Counted from the stretch's first letter, positions 11,278 through 22,292 are shown. The stretch: 64,000 nt of DNA from Nymphaea colorata (GCF_008831285.2 NC_045140.1:8864505-8928504); one strand, 5' to 3'. Notes: generated from the letters alone by a model not told the origin. Program-made: numbers and translations.

Positions 11278-12385
11278 TGTAGTGTTACTTTATCCGAACA
11301 CCACCTTATAGAGCAGCTATTGAAATTTCCATCCCCACCATTTTTAAAGTCCATCCCTACCCCATAAGGTGGATTACCATGTTAAGATCCTAACATGGTA
11401 ACTCTACCACAGATCTCACTCCTACCCGATTCCTATATAGCATAAAACCTAACCAATAGGAGAATGCAATAAATTAGGGATATATAATGAGTTATATTGT
11501 TTCTTATGAGGGGCCAACCATACTAAAAGCCATGTATAATAACTTAATTAATGAACATTATGGATATTTAACAGAGCTAATGGTAGAGTACAGTCTATGT
11601 CCAAGGGATTTAATGTGATCAACCAGATAGGTAAAGGAGTGCAAACCTAAACGGGAAGCCAAAGAAGAAAAGAAAAGTCATCATAGAATCAAAAGCTTGC
11701 TGCATTATCTTCTTTTCCACCCCCTCCAAGGATTTTTCATTTGCTGATCATTCACAAGTCCAATAATGCTCACCACCATTAACTTTTTAGTTAAAGAAAG
11801 CGTATGATCCATATGCCAACAAGTTTATATACCAAATTAGGTTGTTCTTTCACTAATTTGGCATACGAACTTGTTGGCATATGAATCATACGCCTCTTTT
11901 ACCTAAAGAATTAATGGTGGTGAGCTTTCAAGGAGGAGAAAAAGAGGAAAAAACAGCAAGCTGTTGATTCTATTATGACTCAGCTTATCTGCTTCAGCTT
12001 TCCGTCTCGGTTCTCACTTCTTTCCACTATGGCTTATTACGAGCAATCCCATTGATCAATTAAATCTCTCTCAGACATAGACATTGCTCTACTGTTAGTT
12101 CTGTTGAATGCTTATGAAGATCACTAAGTTATTGTACTGATTTTTAGTATGGCCGGCCCCAACAGGAAATAACAATACTGATTATATATCCAGAATTCAT
12201 TGCAATGTCCTCTAGTGTTTACGTTTCCTGTATATATGAATCAAACTAGGAGTGAGATCTGCAGTAGAGTCACCAAATAAGGAATTAACAGTAATCCACC
12301 TTGAGTTATGTGTAAGGATGAAATTTAAAAGAGGTGGGGATGGAACTATCAGTAACTGCTACTACAAGGGCCAGGTGTAGCAATG
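11278..12385. repeat. Fold-back element 1, internally deleted (unit 1)
   Basis: A long imperfect inverted repeat with its axis near 11840. Left-arm words reappear reversed on the right: TCCATCCCCACC (11328) with GGTGGGGATGGA (12333); CAGATCTCACTCCT (11411) with AGGAGTGAGATCTGCAG (12249); CCAACCATACTAAAA with TTTTAGTATGGCCGG (12147); CTCACCACCATTAA (11768) with TTAATGGTGGTGAG (11911). Compared with units 2 and 3, about 690 bp around the axis are missing, leaving arms of about 520 bp and a tight loop. No transposase. No convincing target duplication found, so the exact ends are uncertain. Confidence 0.8.
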
Positions 12386-12389
12386 TTCC

Positions 12390-13150
12390 ATACGGGGAGG
12401 AAGCCATAAAAGGAAGTGCAGGATTATGAAAGTGTAATGGAAAACAGCATAGATGATTAACCTCAATGGGTATATTTTCTTGCAATTAGTTCAGAATAGC
12501 TTCCTAAAGAGAAATATTGGTTGGTATAACGTGCCTTGTTTGAGTATAATGGGCCACCAAAGAATAGGCATATTCTTTACTTGAGAACTTGTTTACCAAT
12601 GTTAAGAAGCCAAGAATGCCATGACTGGAATTAGAGAACACCTGAGGAAAATGTGCCCTCGTTTTAATCTACAGCAACATTTCATATACATTGAATATTG
12701 AACCCTTATAGGACACTAGAACTGTAGAGTTTTACTTCTCCTTCTATTATATATAGCTTCATGGTCACATCATCTGCATCAACTTTTTTGAAGAGGAGAA
12801 AGGAGAAAATAACTTTCAGGTTTCGAGAGAAACACACTAATTACATTTTCATCATGGTATTTGATGATGTTTAAGGCTATTCTAGAAGTGCAGTATGTAT
12901 GTAATTATCAAGGTCATGATTTGATGTCTCCTTCCCACCTGCTTGCGAAAGTTTTGATCAGCCGGGGGTGAAGCTGACAGAAAATTCTGGCTGAAGTATG
13001 CTAGTTGGAAATTTTAAATTTGTAAAGGGTGTCAATATGTAGATGAGGAAAATGATCTTGAAGTACCAACATGAAAATAAACACTTTTTGTGGGTCTGTG
13101 CGGGCAATTGCCCAAACATCCCCACACCTGCCTCCACCCCTGAACTAATC
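12390..13150. other. Spacer before YUCCA pseudogene
   Basis: No recognised gene in this AT-rich stretch. Counterparts are at about 39460-40240 and 59050-59750. It may include the lost 5-prime part and promoter of the YUCCA-type gene: the sequence TTCTATTATATATAGCTTC near 12743 resembles a TATA box. Confidence 0.4.
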
Positions 13151-13159
13151 CACAAGTTA

Positions 13160-13612
13160 CGCAAAACTAGAAGGGCCTGTTGGCCTTGAAAATTCTTTCT
13201 ATATAGAGAAATCTCCAACATCTCCCCTTTGGAGGAACTGTGTCGATGACAGGCTGCAGCCCAGCTACGGCCGCTGTTTCTGATCGCTGCATTTGATGCA
13301 TCAATATCATCTGCAACTTGGCACCTCACTGTAAGCAACTCCACGTCCAGGGAGGTCGAGGACAATATTGCTGTGAGCTAGGTTCCTCATTGTCACCACC
13401 AGCTGGAACAGGGAGGGGTTCATGCTGGAACCTGGCGGGGTAGATGGGTTTAAGGGTGGCGTGCTACATTCTTCTATCAATCGGGTAGGGTTACATAGGT
13501 AGCAAGAGAGGTTTTGGTTGTGGGATGTGGTTAATCCCGCATGGAGATTGCATACAATCTCTGTGAGCATGCCTGGATGTCCATTGTTGTCATGAATCCC
13601 TTAAAGTACCAG
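13160..13612 (+). pseudogene. YUCCA-type flavin monooxygenase pseudogene, unit 1
   Basis: Plus-strand remnants in three frames match plant YUCCA/FMO proteins, which oxidise indole-3-pyruvate to auxin using FAD and NADPH. Visible are a SLW-like region after the FAD fold, the segment AAFDASISSATWHLTVSNST-like with SGEVEDNIAVS, the block VDGFKGGVLHSSINRVG, and the NADPH-binding core VLVVGCG followed by a stop, then RMEIAYNLCEHAW. The stretch encoding LHLAKFPHAMYPKS, present in units 2 and 3, is deleted here. Frameshifts and stops make it dead. Confidence 0.75.
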
Positions 13613-13780
13613 GCTTTCTACTGTATCTTCTCTTTTAGTGAGTAAAATCGTAGTTTCTGCTGACATCCAAACACACATTTTGTCTCCTAAAATCGATTAA
13701 AAGTACTGTCACCCAACCACATGCTAAAGGTAGCTTGATTGTTGAATGATGAGTTTTTTAATATTTTAGAACTTCCTAAA

Positions 13781-13990
13781 TCAAGAACAACTACTACTAG
13801 TACTTGTGGGTTGGATAGTGAGGAAAGAGACCAGCAACAAGGCAAGCAAGCTCAATCGCTTGAGCCATTTTCCTCTAAAGACGAATCGCTCTTGAGTTGA
13901 GGAATGGCTTAGTGAAGAATGGGTTCTAAACAGGCAATTTATAGGGAGAGGAAGGCTGTCTAGGTGGAGCAAAAAAAGAAATTAAGCAGC
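13781..13990 (-). promoter_or_regulatory. TATA-box leader and signal-peptide-like start, unit 1 copy A
   Basis: Read on minus: a TATA-like CTATAAATTG (about 13940), a leader of about 70 nt, then AAAATGGCTCAAGCG. One frame across it encodes a hydrophobic stretch LSLLALLLVSFLTIQPTSTS, like the signal peptide of a small secreted protein. A second, diverged copy with the same TATA, leader and hydrophobic reading lies at 20145-20300; copies also lie in units 2 (40975-41165) and 3 (60495-60685). No downstream exon is seen. Probably the promoter and first exon of a small secreted-peptide gene; low certainty. Confidence 0.35.
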
Positions 13991-14049
13991 GGCTCTAATT
14001 TATTTTAAGAAAAAAATTGAAAAAAAAGAAAGAAAGTTGAGGTGTTTCT

Positions 14050-14810
14050 AATTCTGATAAGGTAGAGTCCACTGTCAAGCCTGTTCAGGAAGATGGGTAA
14101 AGGAGGTTTCCCTGTTAGAGCCTATGCAGTTAAGAAGGATGAAAAAGAATCTTCCAGCATTAATGAAGATGATTGAAATTGTTCAGATCTCGTTGCCACT
14201 AGCACAGCACTTTGTGGGAAACAAATCTTGCAATAAATCAGGGTCCTTTTTCTTCTCTTGGGAGAAAGCCAGTAGTGGGTATATAAATATGACATATTAT
14301 TAACATTGATGCATGCGTGGAACTTAGGAAATTAAGTTATAAAATATAATATAAGCATGAAAATTAGGAAAGATCATCAAAGATAAGAATACAGTGGAAC
14401 TTCGAAACACATGGTGGTGTTTGGAGAAAAATCTAGATAACAGGATAATTTTCTAAATGTCAGATTTTAATTTTTTTTTTCCACGTCAGTGTTTGTACAA
14501 AATGGAAGTTGAATCAAATCAGTAGGGTGATCACTTCCATAGATTAGGTGATTCAGCAAGTCAACCAAGTTGACAGTGAAATGAAAAAAATATATAAACA
14601 TTTTCAAAAGAATGAAAGTCAAATGTGGAAGAAAATTTCATTGATTATTATTTTTTTTTAATTTCTGGGCAACTTACTTACACTTTCATAATAAGATATT
14701 AGGTGTAAAAGGGCCCATATGAGGTGGAACAAAGAGGCCACTGTTTTCTTTTAATGGCCAAAAGTAGCAAGAATGCCCATTTAATCTTTAACAATTTTAT
14801 ATTTTGAAAT
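14050..14810. other. AT-rich spacer before copia B relic
   Basis: No gene recognised here or in the counterparts at 41230-42055 and 60730-61565. It contains homopolymer T/A runs. The 3-prime half of copia B (reverse transcriptase, RNase H, LTR) should lie to the left of the relic but is absent. Confidence 0.5.
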
Positions 14811-14814
14811 TTAA

Positions 14815-15775
14815 TTACAAAATATGCCTAACATTTGGAAAAATATAATCTTTAGGTAACCAGTGGATGATCTCTTGAGCAGTAGTGGGTGGTCGTGTTT
14901 TAGAATATAAAAAGGAGTTTTCATCAAATATAATATGTCTAGAAATAGTGACCTGCTTGGTCAAGGGATTGTAACATATGTAGCCTTTAAAGTATTTTGG
15001 GAATCCAAGAAAGACATACGCATGAGACTTTGGAGCAAGTTTTGATTTATTTTGAGAACGTGATAATGATAAGCAGTACATCCAAAAACTTTAAGATCCG
15101 CCAGTTGAGGCTTAGTACCAAGAAGTTTCTTTTATGGAGTTGATTCTTGTGCACTAATCGGCAACTTGTTAATAATATAGACTGCCATTCTAAAAGCATC
15201 AGTCAAAAATAAGCTGACATGCAAGCATTAATAAACATAGTAAGTCCAATTTCAATAGTGTGGCAATGTTTTAGTTCTGCTACACCATTTTGCTGTGCAT
15301 AAAGACATAAGAGTCTTCTTTGCAAGCATCTTAGCTAAGGTACAAACAAAACAAAAATGCTCTTTAGGCATTGAGTCAGCAGCAATATACGTAGATGATG
15401 TCATGCGATTCAATAAAGAGTCATTTACATGTCCCAAACGTTCATGCCAAAGCTTAAGAGTATCTTTAAGAACTTGAGATACATTATTGAAATAGAAATA
15501 TAAGCATTGCATGTCTGCAATTTATTTCCAATACGCAGTTTTCTTTCAACAGTGCTAGTACATGCATGAAGCCCATCCTTAAGCTATCCCTGGTGTATTA
15601 TTTTCCCCGTCTACATTTTCTTGACAGAAAAATCATGAGGCGTAAATTCTATTTTGCAATTATTATCTCTAGTGAACTTAGCAGCAGAAAGTAGATTCTT
15701 ATGAATCGTAGAAACATGAAGAACATTCTTTAACTCAAAACTTTCATGCTTGGATGGTAAGGATATGTTACCGAT
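14815..15775 (-). pseudogene. Copia B relic, pol fragments (unit 1)
   Basis: Degraded Ty1/copia internal sequence on minus. From 5-prime to 3-prime: the post-protease region NVLHVSTIHKNLLSAAKF (15820-15611), the pre-integrase zinc-finger block LKLWHERLGHVNDSLLNRM with paired Cys (15512-15252), and the integrase C-terminal core KSHAYVFLGFPKYFKGYICY ..HIIFDE (15081-14815). The DDE part and all of RT and RNase H are missing. The gag half seen in units 2 and 3 has been replaced at about 15776 by the foreign block. Confidence 0.8.
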
Positions 15776-15787
15776 AGGCGGTAGGCG

Positions 15788-17452
15788 GTAGCAGAGGTAC
15801 TTGTTGGCTGGTGTAGGCAAAGATTCTTATTACTATATCTTAAGATCATATTACTATGACTCAAAAATTATATATGGTGCCCACACCTACCTTATATTAT
15901 CAAGTTGTGTGCCTTTGGACTAAAAAATTCTAGCTTGTTTTGTTTTGACCATTTGATACACATAAGTTCAGTTTGTGGGAGAGCACTTTTGACAACTTCG
16001 CCACCTGTTGTTAGTTGTTTAGCGCAGTTCACCTGCAGTTGTAGAATCGAATCCGAAGTACCCTTCATTTTTTTTCTTCCTTCTTTAGACTTTTTGGTAA
16101 AAATTTATAGTTTCTTGAGAATGACCCCTGCCTTGTGGCCATATCATAATGTGTTATCTTCGACATACTTTTTCTTTTTTTTTTTTCATTCATGTGTATG
16201 GTAAGCACCCTTCACGCGTTGACTAACCTTCCTCTCCCTCTCCATTTTACTATGGTGATTTGTATAATTAAAATATCATAAAAAGGGTGTCTAACATTTG
16301 AACGAAGAATAAGTTACAACTCAACTTTTAAAAATTAAGATACATACACTAACTTTTAAGAAAAATTCTCAAAAACCACTTATGACAAGAAATATCAAAA
16401 TATTCCTTACAATCCACATTGAAACAAACAGTCTTACATGATATGGTTTTCAGGTAAAATATGTAAGATTTTGTCAATTCTCTCAGCATCAATATATATG
16501 GTTTTATTTTGTAATGCAGAACTCAAAAAGCAAAAAAACGCAAAAATACAACCAAAGAGTTCAGATGACAAAGGTAGCCAGTGTGTTAAAATCAACATAT
16601 ATTGGCTGATTCAAATCAATTTGATTGCAGACCAAATAAATTAATTTGATGGCCAATTCAAGAGTGTTGTACACCAATTTGGTTATTTGTTAAAATATTT
16701 TAAGGGTTTTCTTAATTTAACTAACTTTTGTATTTTTCATTTATTTGTTTAAGAATAATATTTTTTTAATGTTTACTCATAGGAAACTGCCTTTGATGTA
16801 AAACCCCCAAGCTTGAACCCATGCCTCACCAAGGTTCTGATTTGCTTTAGGACCTCGATAGACCTACGATATCTTCTACAACTTGGGAGTCATGCTTGCC
16901 ATCATTTACAGCCCAATGAAGAACGTACTAGATCGGGGTGAATCAACTGATTGAATGAATAAAAAAACTCCAATTTGCTTGATGAATTGCTTCTTGTGTT
17001 CCTAATGTTAGACCTATTTTTTCTAAGTAATAATATTCACATAACTTCCAATGCATTTTCTTTGCAAGATAATATTCACTTAATTTCCAATAACTTGAAA
17101 AAATTCTCTAACATAATTTTGATATGCTATGGTTAAAATAAGAAAGGATGATTTTGTGGTTTAATTTGATACATATGAAATTCATAATTATGAGACCGGC
17201 CCCATCGTTTAACCAGACAGTGGACTTCCTACCCCCAGCTTGGACTTAGATCCATGGTAGGGATGTCAATGGCTTAGATTTAAATCGGATATCCGACCGA
17301 GCAGCTTTAAATGTGTTGGATATGGTGAAAATTTTAAAATTTAATGATGAAATTGAATGGGGTTTGGTTACCCAATCAGATAATAAGCATTATTATGGTC
17401 AACTAATTTTTTTTATATTCAACATATATAGATACATTTTGAAAATCACTTC
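15788..17452. repeat. Right arm of the 1.66-kb inverted repeat
   Basis: Reverse complement of window bases 1-1660, with high identity throughout, including the poly-A/T runs. It begins GGTAGCAGAGGTACTTGTTG and ends near 17452 only because the partner runs off the window. A 68-codon frame at 16438-16644 repeats the one at 1006-800 and is probably not a gene. Confidence 0.85.
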
Positions 17453-17787
17453 TTAATAATATCATAATATGCTTTGTAGGACCTACCGTTGAAACAAGCA
17501 GTGATAGATTTCCCAGAACCTCGGATCTTAGATCTTAGGTAAGAACCTCAATGTTTTGGATTCAGATTAAATATCAAATCGAGCTGCTTTCAAGATATGG
17601 CAAAAAATTTTAACATTCAATTAACAAATAGAGTCGCCCTTAGCTTTGAAGATGATCAGATTTGGATTTGGATAAGAAATAGATTTGAATTTGTGAAAAA
17701 ACTCAGTGGGCCAGGCTTGGGCCAGTTCTTTGACTGCTGGACCAGCCGGATTAAACAGTTTTCCCGACCTAGGCTGACCTCAGTTGG

Positions 17788-17860
17788 TCTATATATATAT
17801 ATATACACACACACACTAGGACTCATCTTTCTACATTTTTTATTTTTTTCTCTCTCTCCC

Positions 17861-17893
<33 letters not shown>
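17788..17893. repeat. Dinucleotide microsatellites (TA, CA, TG)
   Basis: A TA run passes into CA (about 17790-17815), and a TG run of about 14 units follows at 17864-17893. Other runs: GA at 18961-18994; CA at 21756-21770 and 46246-46268. These are length-variable candidates. Confidence 0.9.
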
Positions 17894-18489
17894 TGGCAAT
17901 TAACTCACGTAGAAACTTTTGATGCATCATCGATGACTCCTTTAAAAACTTTTCATGTGTTGCAGATGGCACTCTTAGAAACTATTGGAATGTTGCTAAG
18001 GTTGTCTTTGGTAGCATCAAACTTTAAATCTGATGCCACATAAAGAGGTGTGTTCTGGGAGATCCTTAGTTTAATGACCTGAGTAGCAAATCCATGCTAC
18101 TTGCTGAGAACCGTGGATTTAAGGTCGCATGGGGGGTTCAACTGGTTACTTGATATGTATGACATATTAAGGGTTTGTAAGATATTAAAATATGAAATAT
18201 TAATGGCTGTAAATATGAGTGAATGTCCAACTAGGTACCCAACGAGTATAAAGTTGACGGTCGGACCCAGCCCCATAAATAAGTGGGCCGGGCTTGGGCT
18301 GCCAGGGACGGCCAGCCCAAACTCAACTTTTCGGAGTTTTGGGTGGGCCCGGTCCGGAGATGCCCTTGGTTCTTTCAAAATGAATAGAATAACTTCAGCC
18401 CCCCGCTAATTTTTTTCATAAAATGTCATTTTGGACGTATCACCCAAACACATAAAAAAATTAATTAAAACACTAGGTTTTTAAATACC

Positions 18490-18956
18490 ATTTCTGAAAC
18501 AAATTATCCTCCAGCAAACAAAACAACCACTTCAAACTGCCATCTTTTTACAGTATTCCATCCTAATCTCTTTATGTACAAAGTCGCATCTATTCCCCGG
18601 AATCAATTGTAATGCATATAAGATCTATCTCTGGGAAAATAGACATAACAGACTGCCAAAAAGGAGGATATTGATACAACCCCTAATAGAAATATCCAGG
18701 CTCCTAACGTTCTTGAGACAAACGAAACGGAAATAACCACTTCTTCAAATTCATAAACCTTCAGACACATCAGTGTTTAGTCGGATAATTCGTTCTTGAG
18801 CCTCAAGTTCACAAAAAAGAAAAGGATTTTGCCTGGATATCATGAATCCCCACAACAAGAAAGAAAGACGTCAACTTCGAGCTAATTTCTCCTACTTGCC
18901 CTCAGAGATCTTGATGGCATTGCAACAGGATCGTCAGATGAACACATCTTCCATAT

Positions 18957-18997
<41 letters not shown>

Positions 18998-19740
18998 AGA
19001 GCGAGAGAACAGGTTTCCGACCAACCTCGGTATATTGATGCGGGCATCGCAAGCAAATTTGATTGTCCTGTTTCACAAACCCGTAACAAAGAACAAGATT
19101 TCCAGCAAAAAATTATGCAAAACGATGCTCCCAGCAATAAACCGAAGTTGGTCGGAAACCCTAATCTCTCAGTCTCCATCCAGTTCTGTCTCCATTTGAC
19201 CGGGAGATGCAAGATGTGTTGACGCTGCGATCTTGTTGCGATGTCATCAACATCTGTGCGGAAATTATGATGAAATTAGCTCGAATTTGATCCATTCTTT
19301 CCTGTTATGGAGATTCAGGAGAAAATTTGTGTTTAGCCTCCTTTAGGGGAATCCAGAATGAAAGAATCGTCATTTCCAAGCGAAATCCTTTCTTTTTTTG
19401 TCCTGTTGAACCTCCACGACGAATGATCAGACTGAACACTGAGTTGTTTGAAGGGTTTGCTAAATTTTGATGAAGGATTGGTTCTTTTTTCATTTTGCTG
19501 ATGAAGGTTAGGAGCCATAGAGTTTTCTAAGGATTTGTTGTATCAATATCGTTCTTTTTGGCAGTTAGTTATGTCTATGCTCCCTGAGATAGCTCTTATA
19601 TGCAATTCTGGGGATAGATGTGACTTTGTGTATAAAGAGATTGGAATGGAATACTGTAGAAATGTGAGTTCGAAGTGGTTATTTTGTTTTGCTGGAGGAG
19701 GATTTTACTTAAGTAGGAGTGGGAATCATATTGAATTCCC
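18490..19740. repeat. Fold-back element 2, about 1.25 kb
   Basis: A second giant inverted repeat, unrelated to fold-back 1, axis near 19100, arms of about 600 bp. Matching words: CCTCCAGCAAACAAAA (18510) with TTTTGCTGGAGGAGGA (19690); TACAGTATTCC (18549) with GGAATACTGTA (19648); GACATAAC (18642) with GTTATG (19568); TCGAGCTAATTTC (18875) with GAAATTAGCTCGA (19272); GGTTTCCGACCAACCTCGG (19012) with the reverse at 19143. The GA microsatellite lies in the left arm near the axis. The right end carries a small palindrome, GGGAATCATATTGAATTCCC. It is found once in the window. The minus and plus ORFs here are not recognised. Confidence 0.85.
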
Positions 19741-20099
19741 ATGATTATTTTTTTACAGCCGTCAGACACTGCCTTAATTACAGATCCAGTTTACTTTGCA
19801 TTTGGATGAAATAATTTATATTTATATATAGGAACCATGGATTTTTTTCCTTTAGATGAAGAAATCCTCCCGCCTTTCACAGCATAGCCCAAATGCATCA
19901 GGTGATGTGTTCAATCGCATCCACCCGCCTCTCACAGCATACCCCAATGCATCATGCAGGGTGTTCAATCATACCCACTTGATGCAACATATCCTGCCGA
20001 TGCTCTAAGAACGAAAAGAAAAGAAAAAAAAACTTAGTATAACAAAAATAATGTATATATAGACCTCCTCAAAAATAGTAACACGAACAATATAATGAC

Positions 20100-20395
20100 A
20101 GCAACAGCAGCAGCAACATCAACAATAATAATAAACAACTTAGTGTGTGAGTTGGACAGAGAGGAAGGAGCCCAGCTGCAAGGCCAAGGCTAGATCGCTC
20201 ACTCGGGCCACTTTTCTCTAAATACTGTCTTTCTCTACAGTTATAAGAAATGGTTTGATGAAGAACTCGTTCTAAATGACCAATTTATAGACAGGGAGAG
20301 GCCAGTGGAGGTGGGGCAGAAAATCTCAACGTGGGTTAAAGAAGCAAAACTCACCAGTTCATTTTAAGTAAAATTTTGAAATTAAATTTTGTTTT
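20100..20395 (-). promoter_or_regulatory. Diverged copy B of the TATA-leader block
   Basis: About 65 percent alike by eye to 13781-13990, in the same orientation, with TATAAATTGG, a similar leader and a coding-like stretch ARVSDLALALQLGSFLSVQL. It is flanked upstream by CAG/CAA trinucleotide runs (20100-20135), where the other copies have ACT runs. It sits inside the foreign block of unit 1. Confidence 0.35.
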
Positions 20396-20699
20396 TTAGA
20401 ATTTTGATGTCTTTAGCTCAACATTCTCCTTGCTGGGAACAACAGGAGATTCGGCTTCAGCAGTTGCAGGAATCTTCACAGCGATAGGCGGTACTTCTAA
20501 AATTCGTAGCTCTTCAATGTCTGCTCCAAAAATTATGAAAACTGGTGGGAATGTTCCTCAGAGGTAGACATCCAACGAGCCCCTGCTTGACATCTATCAC
20601 CACCGAGGCTGACAACACCAGCCAAAATCACTGCCGGTTCCAAGCAGGAGTGCGCTCTATTCTACCACTCTTGGAAACAACTCGATCGCTCGATGTTTA

Positions 20700-21364
20700 G
20701 CCGAAATTGATTCCAATCTCATGCAGAAAATTAGGCATTCATAAGACAGAAATTAGGTGTTCATAACACCAACAATAGGACTGGTTGATTTGCACAGGGG
20801 AATCCCTCAGAGTAAAGAGAGGTTCCTGGAATGAATGCTGCTCACCAGCAGTTCACAGTCTGCTCGAAGCTGGTGGAACTCTTTCGCCAGAAACAGTCAC
20901 ACGAACAGAAGATTGCAGAGAAATATATGGAGGCATGCTCTCCTTTTTCTCAATATATAAGGAACTCAAAGTTGAGTCAAGGTAGCTGCATATGAAAAGA
21001 ATCAGATCATCAAGGGAATCCTCTATTTTCCTTTTTCTCATTGACAAGATGGGAACATGCTCTCCTTCTAGGTCCACACATTTCAGATTTCAGGCCATTT
21101 TGACATGAATACTGTTTTAGATGAAATTGTTAGAACACCCTCCGAGTTTTGGTGAAGGATAGTTTCTGGTCATCCTTTTGTTTGTCCATTCCATTGCCAA
21201 CCACACTTCTATGCTTCTAAAGGTCCTTTATTTATGTGATTATTAATTTTCAGGTCCAGTTTTATTTCCTAATAATGGGAAATCATTTAAACACCTGCTT
21301 ATCTGTTAGGTTCTTAATATTTAAACTTCATAACAACAACCTTTCTTTTTTTTCATTTTTGTAG
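20700..21364. other. Copia B leader remnant and flank, unit 1
   Basis: Continuation of the copia B leader to about 20935. A deletion, relative to unit 2, then removes the second leader duplication, primer site and LTR and joins directly to the flank (TTTTCTCAATATATAA). After about 20945 it is host-like AT-rich sequence leading to the exon-like block. No gene recognised. Confidence 0.5.
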
Positions 21365-21508
21365 GATTTCGAGATAGACAAAACAACAGATTTTCAGAAG
21401 ACTGTAAAGACTCAAGTGAGAAATTGTCTTTTGCTCCTAACAATAAACTGAAAGACGATACAGTTAAGCAGCACGCTACCGTCATACAGGAGGCAATTGC
21501 AGGTCAAC
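21365..21508 (+). pseudogene. Exon-like block, unknown gene (unit 1)
   Basis: Follows a polypyrimidine tract and acceptor (TTTTTGTAG|G) and ends at a donor-like GTATGTG at 21509. One frame is open throughout and reads FRDRQNNRFSEDCKDSSEKL then DDTVKQHATVIQEAIAGQ. It looks like one internal exon of a soluble, charged protein I do not recognise. Short, so it was not picked up as an ORF in this frame. Codon changes compared with the unit 2 copy are mostly amino-acid-changing, suggesting relaxed constraint. Confidence 0.45.
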
Positions 21509-22292
21509 GTATGTGTTCTAAATTACTCCAGTATATAGATATTTCCTCAAAGTTACTTCTAACTTGTGATGATGTTAGTTTTTCCACATTCTGCTAGTTC
21601 TAATATATACTTCTTGATGGAGGAACTTGTTTGACTAGTTAGTCAGTCAGTTACGCATTAAATTTTCTTCAATGCTTTATTTTATGTAAGTTTCACTTTT
21701 GCTAGAGAAGAATATCAGCATATAATCAATCATTTTCAATTATAACATTCCCTACACACGCACACACACAGAGAAAATAATGAGTTTATATGATTTTATA
21801 AACTAGTTAGCATATGATTTTCATAAACTTTAATCGGTGCTACAACTTAGGCGCGTGCATTCACAAAATTAGGCGTAGCTCATTTTTGGAAGCTAAAAAT
21901 CTTATTTTTTCTATAACTAACAATTTTTAAAATAATTTTGTAGATTTTTTTTAATAAACATGAAATACCGTATGCTTGTTTGTTTCAAAAGGACGAAAAC
22001 CCTCCCTCTTTCCCGTCCCTACAGTCTAAGGCTGCTTGGAAACTTATTTAGATCTATAGTACACTTGTTTGAAAATGGTTCTCTCCTTGCACATTATGTA
22101 GTCCAGATGAGTAACACCCACAAAACTTGTAGATTTTTTTTCTACATGTTCATCAAATTGAAGGCCGGGTTCAATAAAATGAAGGTCACTTTGTTTATTC
22201 CTTTTCAATTTTTGAAGGTCATCTTCTAGATCATGGGTTTCAAATACTCGTAAAATATGATGTATATATCTATATGTTGATTCACACACTCC
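21509..22292. other. Spacer at the unit 1 / unit 2 junction
   Basis: AT-rich, with a CA run. The unit 2 counterpart (45994-47060) has about 265 bp more after its CA run (46272-46540). Near the junction a stem, TTCACACACTC / GAGAGTGTGAA, spans 22281-22310. No gene recognised. Confidence 0.5.

Larger units (their letters stand above)
15776..20430. other. Foreign block private to unit 1
   Basis: Units 2 and 3 carry 1.2-1.3 kb of copia B gag/protease here; unit 1 carries 4.65 kb of unrelated DNA. It begins within CGATAGGCGGTA, a 12-bp word that also occurs at 20482-20493 just past its right edge. Contents: the inverted copy of window bases 1-1660, dinucleotide microsatellites, a second fold-back element and a diverged copy of the TATA-leader block. 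No target duplication is evident, so it is more likely a recombination or template-switch product than a simple transposition. Confidence 0.75.
2991..22292 (+). repeat. Tandem segmental duplication, unit 1
   Basis: Homology to units 2 and 3 starts near 2991, inside the phrase GATATGAGAGTGTGAA, and runs to about 22292. The order of elements matches the other units. Unit 1 is the most eroded: it lacks about 85 bp after the pyrimidine tract, about 1.45 kb of hAT, about 740 bp beyond the hAT leader, about 690 bp of the fold-back centre and the gag/protease part of copia B. It alone carries the foreign block at 15776-20430. Point divergence to units 2 and 3 looks clearly higher than between those two. 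Confidence 0.9.

Noticed and set aside
11278-12385. MULE or Harbinger assignment of fold-back 1 by target duplication
   Set aside because: No matching 3-, 8-, 9- or 10-bp direct repeats could be found at the apparent ends.
12958-13570. Minus-strand ORFs of 135 and 87 codons, with copies in units 2 and 3
   Set aside because: The opposite strand carries the conserved YUCCA/FMO motifs; the minus frames are antisense shadows.
18842-19222. 126-codon ORF with an Arg-Glu run as a gene
   Set aside because: The run is a GA microsatellite and the whole ORF lies across the arms and axis of fold-back element 2.
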